The notes under the pieces are model-generated. The model saw only the letters and a list, made by a program, of their open reading frames with translations, did not search any database and was not told where the DNA came from. The position numbers and the translations under genes are program-made. From Stramenopiles sp. TOSAG23-2 (Eukaryota > Sar), in NCBI GenBank assembly GCA_900128395.1, contig LT649999.1:1-10686 (forward strand): a stretch of 10,686 nucleotides of DNA, in the 5' to 3' direction. Shown piece by piece: positions 1 through 8,399 of this stretch (positions within the stretch are counted from its first letter, which is position 1; every line of letters begins with the position of its first letter).

Positions 1-1107
1 TATTGGCCGTTGTAATTTCTTTTTCATATCCTTATAAAGTTTATAAAATACCTCATTGATTGCATTTTCTCTGCGTAATTGTTCAGGATCATCTAAAACT
101 GATTTCTTATTTGCATTATTAGCTGCCTCGTCTTCTTCCGGTGTATCTAACTCATTGTTCAAACGACGCTCGGCCATATTGCGTCTGCGTCCGCCGCGAT
201 TTAAACCACCTTTCGCTCCGCGTGTATATGGGGATTTACGAGGTGTTCGTGCCTCTGTATACAATTCAAAGTTTAATTTCTTTGCCATGAAAGATTCTAT
301 ACGTTTATCATAAACACTTCCAGAAATATCAATCATCCATGACGGCTCGCGACCTTTTAAATGGTAACCTAAAACATTAATTAATTGCACTTCGCCCGAT
401 TCCGGTCCATTTAGAAACTCACATATTAAGCAACGTAATGTTGGGTTGTCTGTTGACAGGATGGCCATATTTTTGCACTTTTCAACTTGTCTTACTAAAT
501 GTAGTTTTAAACGTTTCATTCGTAGAAACAATGGATCTCGAAGAGATAACTTTGCTCCACCAATCTCTGCCTGATACGTATGGATTTGTAATTCGTTCAT
601 TTTATTGAATTGCAACGGTTCAGTTTGCTTCTTTTGCCTCTCTATAAACGGTAATGCGGTGATATTTGTAACTAGTGAGAAGGGATGTTGACCAGGTTGT
701 AAGTACGAAGTTAGATAAGTTGTTTTATCCATTGTTGGAACGTTGTACATTTGCAAAACCCATGGAATTTCAGTTGGATGTCTCGTTTCAGCATGCATCC
801 ACCCTTTTGCTCTTAAAATGAACTCTCGTTTTGTTAAAAATTCTGAATACGTTTCAAAATGAAAGGCAAAAGTGGAACTTAAAGTTGACTTTTTTAACAA
901 GTCCTCGCATACGCGAGGTATATTTAAGTGATCGTCATATTTCTTTTTCAAACGATAATTATATGAAGAATACCAAGCGTGTGGAAACTTATGATCATTA
1001 AAGAAAATAGTGTCTGGCACATGTATGCGTAGTGATGTTGGAAAGTTAGGTCCACTTTCTAAAGCTGCATACAATAATTGCCACGATTTATAATATGGTG
1101 GTGGCAT
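1..1107 (-). CDS. Unrecognised protein, 5' part only (369 codons, open at the left edge)
   Basis: The minus strand is open without a stop from the ATG at 1107-1105 to the window edge. An in-frame TAA lies 42 nt upstream of this ATG, so it is the first methionine available unless an upstream exon is spliced on. The protein starts MPPPYYKSWQLL. Residues 1-280 look like a folded, mixed alpha/beta domain rich in aromatic residues (for example FPHAWYSSYNYRLKKKY near residue 45, and EPSWMIDISGSVYD near 262). A basic, Gly/Arg-rich stretch follows at about 290-315 (RGAKGGLNRGGRRRN), then an acidic stretch (DTPEEDEAA) and a charged, probably helical segment up to the edge. No signal peptide or membrane segment is evident. 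I do not recognise the family and infer no function; the basic patch could bind nucleic acid or acidic partners, but that is a guess. The gene is divergent from the giant PDZ gene. The reading frame is well supported by its length and protein-like composition. Confidence 0.8.
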   Translation of the reverse strand, partial: MPPPYYKSWQLLYAALESGPNFPTSLRIHVPDTIFFNDHKFPHAWYSSYNYRLKKKYDDHLNIPRVCEDLLKKSTLSSTFAFHFETYSEFLTKREFILRAKGWMHAETRHPTEIPWVLQMYNVPTMDKTTYLTSYLQPGQHPFSLVTNITALPFIERQKKQTEPLQFNKMNELQIHTYQAEIGGAKLSLRDPLFLRMKRLKLHLVRQVEKCKNMAILSTDNPTLRCLICEFLNGPESGEVQLINVLGYHLKGREPSWMIDISGSVYDKRIESFMAKKLNFELYTEARTPRKSPYTRGAKGGLNRGGRRRNMAERRLNNELDTPEEDEAANNANKKSVLDDPEQLRRENAINEVFYKLYKDMKKKLQRPI

Positions 1108-1300
1108 TGGTGGTATAACAAGCGGGGTTAGATATAACTTGTAGTTTTATTGTACCTTTTCTTTATTGTTTCTTCTCAAACAGCTTTTGTACAATTGATA
1201 TATATACTCTCCCTGTATATATATTAAACACAACAATAATAATAACCGTGGAAAAAACAACAACAAATAATAATAGCACAATCCTGGCAATCCAGGGCAA

Positions 1301-1309
1301 TATAAATAG
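1301..1309 (+). promoter_or_regulatory. TATA-box-like motif TATAAATAG (first copy)
   Basis: TATAAATAG fits the general eukaryotic TATA consensus. It lies about 630 bp upstream of the start of the giant PDZ gene, and an identical copy occurs at 1572. In AT-rich DNA such a motif can arise by chance, and the distance to the gene is large, so this is a weak call. Confidence 0.2.
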
Positions 1310-1451
1310 CATATGATACAACCTATGCACCTATAGATTCAATGATATTTCCTGTGTATTATTATAGCACTATTAAATATTTGTTGTGTAACTGCTTGTT
1401 TTTATGAAAATAAAAAAAGCTGTCGTTATGATTTTAAGAAGATGAAAGAGC

Positions 1452-1466
1452 TACCACCTGGTGGTA
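1452..1466. repeat. 15-bp palindrome, arms TACCACC / GGTGGTA
   Basis: Two perfect 7-bp inverted arms flank a single central T and are followed by an A/T run. It is one of the few GC-containing symmetrical sites in the AT-rich intergenic spacer. A dyad of this form suits binding by a dimeric transcription factor; as RNA it could form a short hairpin with a 3-5 nt loop. The function is inferred only from symmetry and location. Confidence 0.4.
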
Positions 1467-1571
1467 ATTTTTTTAACCAAAATACAAGGGAATAGCACTG
1501 TCAAATTCAACAAAAATATCATCTCTCTTTTTGCTGTGGCTAATATTCGATTGTTGTGTCGCGATCTCATC

Positions 1572-1580
1572 TATAAATAG
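1572..1580 (+). promoter_or_regulatory. TATA-box-like motif TATAAATAG (second copy)
   Basis: This is identical to the motif at 1301-1309 and lies 356 bp upstream of the plus-strand ATG. It could be the core promoter element of the giant PDZ gene with a 5' leader of roughly 300 nt, but there is no independent evidence for a start site there. Confidence 0.25.
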
Positions 1581-1870
1581 AAGAAATTAGTAAAATATTA
1601 CTATTAATATTAAATTATAACGGTAGCGATGATATAAATTTTGGTATAACAATATCTTGAAACGACTCACCCAGATTAATTTGTATATTCTTTAGTCATT
1701 CATTAGGCATTGTTTATTATTGTATGTAACGTGGTATTTATTTATTTTTTAATTTCATCCATCACACTTTTCATACTTTTAATATTTAAAATTAATTATT
1801 CCATCTAGATCTTACCATCGTTTTTTCCTTTTTGTTGCTGGTTTAGTTTTAGTTAGGAGGTGCATATATA

Positions 1871-1900
1871 CAACACAAACGCACGCGCACACACACGCAC
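1871..1900. repeat. CA-rich simple-sequence tract in the 5' leader region
   Basis: The tract is an interrupted (CA)n run with CG dinucleotides (the block from CAACACAAAC through ACACACGCAC). It ends 35 bp before the start codon of the giant PDZ gene. Alternating pyrimidine-purine DNA of this kind is prone to slippage. The position suggests it lies in the 5' untranslated region or core promoter. Confidence 0.6.
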
Positions 1901-1935
1901 ATTGTGATTATAAAATAGTTTGACGTGTTACTAAA

Positions 1936-4900
1936 ATGTTTGGTGGGAGCAAAGCGAAAAAGTTAGTTGACGAGCTCGATCGTGTATATTTTTTTGGACT
2001 GGAAGAGCCACAACAGCTAGAGGTGCTTGACAAAATAAATGAATATACCAAGAGTAAAACCAAGTTAAACGCACTAGTTGAATATGGGTTATTATCTAAA
2101 TTTGCAAATTTACTTGCTGGTGTAAAAAATGCAAAAATATTACCAATACCGCAAACTAGATTGATGGAATTGCTGACGATGTTTGCAAAATTAGATGAAA
2201 TTAAAGTAAAACTAGGCGTCGGTGCAGAATTATGTCAAATATTGATGCATGAAATCGAAGAATTAGTAGATAAAGTAGATGGTTTAATATCTAGTTCGGA
2301 AAGGGCAGCGGTAAAAAGCAAGCGTACTAAACTTAATTTAATTCGAAATATAGAAAAGAAGAAGGAAACGTTACAACCTCATAAATTTAAAGTGAAATTT
2401 CTACTAAACGGTCCATTAGGTATCAAATTGAAAGCAATTGATCCAAAAGATCCTAAAAAAGGATCAATAATAAAAGAATTGCTAACCAATGGATTGGGCT
2501 CAAAGGAGCCATTAATAAAGGTTGGTGATAGAGTCTTAGGATATAACAATAAAGTTTTTTCGAATCAGACCTATAAAAAAATAGAAAGTACCATATCAAA
2601 CGCCAAAAGGCCCATAATTATTCAATTCCAAGGCAAAAGGTACGGAAAGGAGATTAAACATATTGACGAGACGCTAATAAATAGACATGAAAATGAAAAG
2701 TCATCGAGGATCAAGCAAGATTTAATTAGTAAAGGAAAGGATTTAGATAAACTAGCGAAAAAGAAAGAGAAGAAAAAAGGTGAGCCATATGAATATGAAT
2801 GTAATTTTCTTAAAGGTTCACTAGGTATACATTTACGTTCCAGGAGAAAAGATGGTAGAGGTTCAGTTGTAGATATGATTGAAAAAGGCTCGCAAGCTGA
2901 AAAAATGGGAGGGATACATATAGGACATATTATTACCGGCATAAATGATGAAGATGTAAGAAACGAATATGTAAAAGAGTTAAAGCGTATGTTAGGTATG
3001 AAGATTAGAAAAATGAAAAAAAAAGATGTTCTTAAAATTCGTTTTCAAGGTATTGATAAGTATTTTCCACCTGGATTTGAATATGATTTTTCCTTTCAAG
3101 CGGGTAGTATTGGTTTAGAATTAGCTGCTCGTGACGCGTTACTAAATAACGGTGCTGTTATAACAAGGATAGTAGATGGTAGTCAAGCGGACAATAGTGG
3201 CAAGTGTCGCGAAGGTCATCAAATTATTGCAGTTGCAGGTACACAATGTATAAATAAAACTTTAAAAGAAATAAAGACATTATTAGTTAAAAATCCTAGA
3301 CCGGTAGAAATCAAATTTCAAGTAAGAGATTATGAAAAAGAAGAAAAAGAACGATTAGCGAGGGAATTTGACAAGAAAAAGAGGGAAGATGAGGCTCTGG
3401 CAAAGAAACGAGCTCCAATTAAAACGGTCATATTTGAAAAAGGACCACATGGAATATATCTAGAAAAGATACCTGGGAGAGTAAGAGGTGTTCGTATTTT
3501 AAAAACTGCTAGAAACAGTGCTGGTGCAGAGCATAACGATATATACCAAGGGTTAGAAATTGTCAGCATAAATGGAGAGGATTTTACAAAAAGAATGTTG
3601 AAACCAGCAGAAAAAAAGATGGGGAAAATGTCATATCCATGGACTTTAGTTGTAAAAGACGACTGGTTAGCCCATTTTGAAGCCGGTATGAAAATAGAAG
3701 CTTCCAAAGGTGAACATAAAATTTTATGGAATGAACAAAATGGGTCATTAGACTTTACTATAAAACCAAATCCAAGCGGTTCGTTTGGTTGTGTAGTTGG
3801 TGCAATGAAGGAAGAAGTTAAGAACGGTTTTGCTGCTATGAAAGGGTTAAAAACTGGATGGCCACTACTACGGATTAATGATGTCGATGTAACACAAATG
3901 ACGATGAATCAGATTGATGAACTTTTTAAAATAACAAAGGTTAAAAGGCCTTTATCAATAACATATATGATTTTAACGGAGGAAGAGTTAAAGGATATAG
4001 CAAATAAAGCATCTAAGAAACGAATAGCTGGTATCGCGACAAAACTTGGGAAAAAAAAGTTAAATTTAAGAGGATTATTATGGAGCATGGCCCCAAAAGC
4101 AAGGAAAGAATTACCGCTTCCACAAAATGCAGAAATCGCTTTGCAAATGATTCCAGAGTATTGTAAAGTTTTATATGAATTATGCGATGCAGAACCTTGT
4201 ACGGAAGCAGCCTGCTCAGAAGAGGCATTTTTTGCTATAGCAAAAGGATTAAATATCTTTTTAAAATGTAAATCACGAGTGGAAAAAGAAGTTCGAGGTG
4301 CTTTGTTGAAGTTATCCAGATTGTTAATTGATTCCAGTCACGGAATAGAACGCTTCTTAAATACATCCAAATTAATTGATCAGTGGATAAACATATTATA
4401 TGCAGAGGAACAGATATTACCCATTCACGATTTAGCATATGTTCTTCACAAGGTAACAGAGGCTCCTGGCACTACGGACAGAGAAGATTTTAGCTCTTTA
4501 TATGTCTTTCGAGTCGGTATCAATAAATTAAATGCTGCTGGTCCAAAAATGTTAAAAGCGAAAGAACCAGAAGGAGAATTAGGTTTTTTTTTAATTGCAT
4601 CTACTTGTTTGTTGATCTTCGATGTACCCAGATTTGTGGAACCGTTGATGAATTCCTATATGAAGCCTCCTGGTTTACTAGGTTTATGGACTTTACTTGC
4701 GAAAACTCGAAAGTTGAAAAGTATTGCTGTCATTACGGAGTTAGTTGCAAAAGTTAATCTGAATAATCAACATAAATTATTTGCGCTTCAAAATAAAGCT
4801 CCGAGTGCCGCCACAATTCCGCCATTTAATGCATTACATGTTCTTGTTATGTCGATGCATCGAACAGGTATGCAAAATAAGCAAACTATTTTTGAATACG

Positions 4901-7900
4901 AAGTAACATTTGAACCTGGTCCGCTGGGTTTGTTGTTAGACAAGGCGCCCGGTCAACGTGTTGGTGTAATCGTACATGGAGTTCGTGAAGACTCTCAGGC
5001 AGATGATCTAGAAGTTATTGAGGAGGGTGATATTTTAGCTGCGATAGGTGAGACAGATACAAGAAAGTATAACGTTGCAAGGGCGTTGAATCTCATAAAA
5101 AGTGCACCCCGGCCAATCAAATTGAAATTCCATAAACAGAATGTTAGTTCAGAGGATCCAAGTAAAAGATCTGAGTTTGAATGCAAATTCAACTCTGGTC
5201 CTATGGGTATAAGTATGGATTCAATTCCAGGTGCTGAAGTAGGTGCTGTGGTTACTGACGTTATGCCAAAATCTCAAGCAACACTTTTCAAGCGTTTAAA
5301 TGCGGGCGATGTAATCGTCGAAATTGCTGGTAAAAATGTTGAAAATGATCCGATTGGAGTTATAATGAAGAAGTTAACCAGTGCAAGGCGACCTGTTTTT
5401 GTTAAGTTTAGGGATCCAAATCCGAAAAGTGAAAATGACATACTTGCAGATAGAAATTTAGTAAGTGCAACTAGATTATTAGGTGCTATTCTTCATTACC
5501 AAAGTAGTCCTGGTGCAATGGCAATTCGCTTAGCACAGCGTAGAAAGGCTGTTTCTAAAGGTGACGTTGGTAAAAAGGCTGGAAACAAATTATTTAAACG
5601 TTTCAAAGCAAAGAAAGCAGGAAAGGAAGCAGAGGAGGAAGATAAAGCTGAAGCGGCATTGAAGTTACAAAAGGTATCATTAGATCATCCACTTGATGGT
5701 TTGATGATGGTAGACGATGCATTAATATTAACTGATTTAATCTTCAAAAGGTTGTTAAAAACACCTCACCCTTCATTTGAGCTTGCATATCATATGTTTG
5801 AAGTTGTTGAATTAATAACGTGTGTTGATCCAGATAAAATTGGGGAGCTAAGTATACCAGGTTTTTTGCATATGGCGACGTTGGAAGAGGAAGATACGAC
5901 AATGACCTACGCTGCACATGTGTTAGAAGTTGCAACGGCTTCCATAGCACGACAAGCTGCAAAATATGGCCAATCTTTTTGCGAACTCTTGGTTACAGAA
6001 GGTGGTACGGCGATGAGTATTCGATCATTCAATCGTATAGAAGAAGCGTACGATCAGGCGGAAAATAAACCTTTAATGACTGGTGATGTATCAGTTTTAA
6101 AATGGAATGATGAGGTTTGTAATTTACTAACTATTCTTGGCAGAGCAGAGTCTGAGCAAATTACTGTATTTTTGAAAGAATCTGGGGAAGAGCTAGTCCC
6201 AAACCTCTTTTACATTAGTGATGTCGTGCGTAAGCTAAGTCGTATGGAACAGGAAAATCTTGACGCTTTGATTGAGCAAGGTGACTACGATGGGGACGGT
6301 GTAATTGATGATTTAGACATGTTGAAAGATGTTAATGGGGCAAAAGCTAGAGTCAATTTGTTGCGTAAAATAGAAGGGACGATATACGAGGGTATATATC
6401 GATTTTGTCGAAATAACAACTCGTGTAGGGATGAACTGACAGATATTTCATTTATTCCAACCACCATAAATGCTTTGCAATCGATGGCTACATTAGAAAC
6501 TCGGTTTGGGACACAAGGTATTGTTGCTTTGTCTCGTCTTCTATTACTACTTACATTCGATGAAGATCGATTGGATCCATTATTATCGGATAAAGGTGCA
6601 GTTTCGTCTACTCGTAGTTTTTGTAGTATATTCACAAGACTGTTAAACTCTTCTGATGATGAGTGGAACGATTATGGCGGTATTTGTATTCCTGCACAAA
6701 ATATAGCGCAGGTTGCAGGGCAAATATTGCGTTTAATAGATATTGATGTAGTTTTAGATCATCACGGTGGACAGCCTTTGTGCAGACCACTGGCATTCCG
6801 TGTTCAGCAATTGATTAGCCGGATTTTGCATGTTAATGATACAAAGTTTCCTAAATTTCGTGCTGATAAAAAGTCATGTATTCTTGCACTTGTTATTATT
6901 CTATATGAAATGGCATCGATAAATAATAACCGTGTAATGCTGGTAGGAGTTGGTGTACCTGAAGCTTTGTGCGAAGTTATGAGTGCGCAAATGTACCCTA
7001 AAACAGTTATGGTAAGTGCAGCGGGAGCAATGTTCAACCTTACCTGTAGTAAAGCTGCTGCATTAAAGATGCAAGAGACTCATTCTGACGGTGTTCTCCA
7101 GCGTTTAGTAAGCTGTATTCAATCGCGAGTTGAGGGTCCACATTGTCAATCGTTATTAATCGCTGCGTTGAGAAACATTGTTACAGGTACACGACTAAGT
7201 ACGTTAAGAGCAGCTGCAGCTGTTCGGCATATTATACCAACTTTTCAATTGTATCTAGGGGAAGCTGCACATGTTGGTGGTCTACATAAATTAAAAAGAG
7301 CCGAAAGGATATTCACCAATGAGGATGAAGACTTTCTACCTAGCTTAGTCACGGAAGCATTGCAGTGCATGAAATTTATTACTCATGTTAAAGTTCTTGA
7401 ATTGACTGGTGTTCGTGAGCGAGTTTTAACAGCTCGGAACGTGTTTCCAGCTGGTTTAATGTCGGTGGATACATTGGCTGAATTGCATAAACGTAGACGT
7501 GCAACACATGATGAAGATATACGTATCGTCGAAGAAGATGATACTCCAATGGATAAAGTTCATGCAACTATTAAAGAATGGCATACGAAAGCTATTGATA
7601 AAGGACTTAATGAAAATGCTCAAAAAGCATATGTGAAACGAAAATGTAAAGCGCGATCACAAAAGTTTTACGATGTCTTCTTGTCCCAAAATCTTCTCTT
7701 TAATAAGTATGATCATGTTGATTTTGATGTCGTTGATGCAATGATACATTCGGAAAGGGATGATCCAAGTCGATCTATTAATGTTGTCAAGTGGGTAGAT
7801 TTTGAATTTTATGGGGAGAAATTAAAAGAAGACAAGATATTTGATAAACATACAACGGCAATATGGAGGGAAGCGCATGAAGGGTATGACATCGAAACAA

Positions 7901-8376
7901 TGCCAGAAGAAATGCAGAAACGGGTAGGAAGAAGCAAGAAATCGCATTATATAGGTAGCATTTCAACAGCTTCTACATTGGAAATACATAATACGAAAGA
8001 AATTGAATATCAAAAAAATGCAAGATTAGATGACGTAGATGCATTACATGAGTTAAATCGGGAAATTCAAGAAAGGCAGGAACAGGAACGTAAAGTGTTA
8101 CGAGATAAATTACATGAATTGAAAAATGAGTCTGTTGGTGGTGGGAAAGTTTTAAAGTCGCAGTTGGCAAAATTAGGTTTAACATTGATGAATACAGACT
8201 TTTATGGTGAGAGATTAAACGCACATTCTCCTGAAAATATTAAAAGATTCAATAATAAATTTAGTACGACGATCAGTCCAAATCATCAAGATATGCTGAA
8301 CGTTGCAAGTGTCGATGAAAATAATGCTGATGCATTGTCTGAATTTGATTATTCGTATTATTCAAATACCATTTAA
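1936..8376 (+). CDS. Giant multi-PDZ, helical-repeat scaffold-like protein (2146 aa) with an EF-hand-like loop
   Basis: This single open frame runs from an ATG that follows an in-frame TGA at 1921-1923 to TAA at 8374-8376. Residues 1-130 look helical. Five PDZ domains follow at about 149-233, 285-372, 382-463, 495-574 and 604-678, then a helical region at about 680-975, and two more PDZ domains at about 986-1066 and 1080-1160. Each has a recognisable carboxylate-binding loop: GPLGIKL, GSLGIHL, GSIGLEL, GPHGIYL, GSFGCVV (divergent), GPLGLLL and GPMGISM. A Lys/Arg-rich stretch at 1201-1230 leads into a long helical region (about 1240-1850) with armadillo-like stretches, interrupted by an EF-hand-like loop at 1450-1461. 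The C-terminal 270 residues are charged and include a coiled coil at about 2030-2066. PDZ domains usually bind C-terminal peptides, so a scaffold or cytoskeletal/membrane-cortex organiser is likely; partners are unknown. No signal peptide or membrane segment is seen. The reading frame is near certain; the exact orthology is unknown. Confidence 0.95.
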   Translation: MFGGSKAKKLVDELDRVYFFGLEEPQQLEVLDKINEYTKSKTKLNALVEYGLLSKFANLLAGVKNAKILPIPQTRLMELLTMFAKLDEIKVKLGVGAELCQILMHEIEELVDKVDGLISSSERAAVKSKRTKLNLIRNIEKKKETLQPHKFKVKFLLNGPLGIKLKAIDPKDPKKGSIIKELLTNGLGSKEPLIKVGDRVLGYNNKVFSNQTYKKIESTISNAKRPIIIQFQGKRYGKEIKHIDETLINRHENEKSSRIKQDLISKGKDLDKLAKKKEKKKGEPYEYECNFLKGSLGIHLRSRRKDGRGSVVDMIEKGSQAEKMGGIHIGHIITGINDEDVRNEYVKELKRMLGMKIRKMKKKDVLKIRFQGIDKYFPPGFEYDFSFQAGSIGLELAARDALLNNGAVITRIVDGSQADNSGKCREGHQIIAVAGTQCINKTLKEIKTLLVKNPRPVEIKFQVRDYEKEEKERLAREFDKKKREDEALAKKRAPIKTVIFEKGPHGIYLEKIPGRVRGVRILKTARNSAGAEHNDIYQGLEIVSINGEDFTKRMLKPAEKKMGKMSYPWTLVVKDDWLAHFEAGMKIEASKGEHKILWNEQNGSLDFTIKPNPSGSFGCVVGAMKEEVKNGFAAMKGLKTGWPLLRINDVDVTQMTMNQIDELFKITKVKRPLSITYMILTEEELKDIANKASKKRIAGIATKLGKKKLNLRGLLWSMAPKARKELPLPQNAEIALQMIPEYCKVLYELCDAEPCTEAACSEEAFFAIAKGLNIFLKCKSRVEKEVRGALLKLSRLLIDSSHGIERFLNTSKLIDQWINILYAEEQILPIHDLAYVLHKVTEAPGTTDREDFSSLYVFRVGINKLNAAGPKMLKAKEPEGELGFFLIASTCLLIFDVPRFVEPLMNSYMKPPGLLGLWTLLAKTRKLKSIAVITELVAKVNLNNQHKLFALQNKAPSAATIPPFNALHVLVMSMHRTGMQNKQTIFEYEVTFEPGPLGLLLDKAPGQRVGVIVHGVREDSQADDLEVIEEGDILAAIGETDTRKYNVARALNLIKSAPRPIKLKFHKQNVSSEDPSKRSEFECKFNSGPMGISMDSIPGAEVGAVVTDVMPKSQATLFKRLNAGDVIVEIAGKNVENDPIGVIMKKLTSARRPVFVKFRDPNPKSENDILADRNLVSATRLLGAILHYQSSPGAMAIRLAQRRKAVSKGDVGKKAGNKLFKRFKAKKAGKEAEEEDKAEAALKLQKVSLDHPLDGLMMVDDALILTDLIFKRLLKTPHPSFELAYHMFEVVELITCVDPDKIGELSIPGFLHMATLEEEDTTMTYAAHVLEVATASIARQAAKYGQSFCELLVTEGGTAMSIRSFNRIEEAYDQAENKPLMTGDVSVLKWNDEVCNLLTILGRAESEQITVFLKESGEELVPNLFYISDVVRKLSRMEQENLDALIEQGDYDGDGVIDDLDMLKDVNGAKARVNLLRKIEGTIYEGIYRFCRNNNSCRDELTDISFIPTTINALQSMATLETRFGTQGIVALSRLLLLLTFDEDRLDPLLSDKGAVSSTRSFCSIFTRLLNSSDDEWNDYGGICIPAQNIAQVAGQILRLIDIDVVLDHHGGQPLCRPLAFRVQQLISRILHVNDTKFPKFRADKKSCILALVIILYEMASINNNRVMLVGVGVPEALCEVMSAQMYPKTVMVSAAGAMFNLTCSKAAALKMQETHSDGVLQRLVSCIQSRVEGPHCQSLLIAALRNIVTGTRLSTLRAAAAVRHIIPTFQLYLGEAAHVGGLHKLKRAERIFTNEDEDFLPSLVTEALQCMKFITHVKVLELTGVRERVLTARNVFPAGLMSVDTLAELHKRRRATHDEDIRIVEEDDTPMDKVHATIKEWHTKAIDKGLNENAQKAYVKRKCKARSQKFYDVFLSQNLLFNKYDHVDFDVVDAMIHSERDDPSRSINVVKWVDFEFYGEKLKEDKIFDKHTTAIWREAHEGYDIETMPEEMQKRVGRSKKSHYIGSISTASTLEIHNTKEIEYQKNARLDDVDALHELNREIQERQEQERKVLRDKLHELKNESVGGGKVLKSQLAKLGLTLMNTDFYGERLNAHSPENIKRFNNKFSTTISPNHQDMLNVASVDENNADALSEFDYSYYSNTI
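2380..3969 (+). other. PDZ array A: five consecutive PDZ domains (residues about 149-678)
   Basis: Five units of about 80-90 residues repeat the same order: a beta strand, a G-x-x-G-(I/L) loop, a strand with a hydrophobic V/I pattern, a short helix often containing SQA or SAGA, a G-x-x-(I/L)-x-x-(I/V)-x-G/N-x-x-V turn, and a closing strand such as RPIIIQF or RPVEIKF. Linkers between units 1-2 and 3-4 are strongly charged (Lys/Glu) and probably helical. Unit 5 is the most divergent, with Cys and Val in the peptide-binding loop, so it may not bind ligand. Confidence 0.85.
4891..5415 (+). other. PDZ array B: two tandem PDZ domains (residues about 986-1160)
   Basis: These two units are close to each other in sequence: loops GPLGLLL and GPMGISM, then PGQRVGVIV versus PGAEVGAVV, SQA in both, and closing strands RPIKLKF versus RPVFVKF. 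The resemblance suggests they arose from each other by tandem duplication. They are separated from the first five PDZ domains by about 300 residues of helical sequence. Confidence 0.85.
6283..6318 (+). other. EF-hand-like calcium-binding loop (residues 1450-1461)
   Basis: The twelve residues DYDGDGVIDDLD match the canonical EF-hand loop pattern D-x-D-x-D-G-x-I-x-x-x-(E/D), with oxygen ligands at positions 1, 3, 5 and 12 and Ile at 8. Position 12 is Asp rather than the usual Glu, which generally weakens calcium binding or shifts it toward magnesium. Helical sequence lies on both sides. I found no second loop to pair with it, and EF-hands normally occur in pairs. Confidence 0.6.
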
Positions 8377-8399
8377 AATTTACGACTTTCCGTAAATTT
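8376..8399 (+). repeat. Hairpin 1 directly after the giant PDZ stop codon
   Basis: The perfect 9-bp inverted arms AAATTTACG and CGTAAATTT enclose a 6-nt loop (ACTTTC). The stem starts at the last base of the TAA stop codon. It is positioned to form in the 3' untranslated RNA and could affect 3'-end formation or mRNA stability; this role is inferred from location alone. Confidence 0.5.

Larger units (their letters stand above)
1108..1935. other. Spacer between divergent genes, probable promoter region for both
   Basis: This 828-bp AT-rich stretch separates the start codons of two divergent genes. I saw no long reading frame or RNA gene in it. It holds homopolymer and TA-rich runs, two TATAAATAG motifs, a 15-bp palindrome and a CA-rich tract near the plus-strand start. 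By position it must contain the promoters and 5' leaders of both genes, but no transcription start can be placed from sequence alone. A short 5' exon of the minus-strand gene cannot be excluded. Confidence 0.6.

Noticed and set aside
56-313. 85-codon plus-strand frame
   Set aside because: It lies wholly opposite the long minus-strand coding frame (1-1107), which is protein-like throughout; this is an antisense shadow.
1452-1480. Hairpin followed by a T run, resembling a bacterial intrinsic terminator
   Set aside because: The loop is one base unless the stem is opened, it lies between two divergent start codons where no transcript should end, and the window looks eukaryotic.
2622-8224. Several 65-125 codon minus-strand frames inside the giant PDZ gene
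   Set aside because: All are antisense to a single continuous 2146-codon frame with clear domains. Their translations are low-complexity or Ser/Leu/Phe-rich and show no motifs.
8362-8376. C-terminus SNTI of the scaffold as a PDZ ligand for self-association
   Set aside because: Class I ligands need Ser/Thr at position -2; here it is Asn, and it does not fit the class II or III patterns either.
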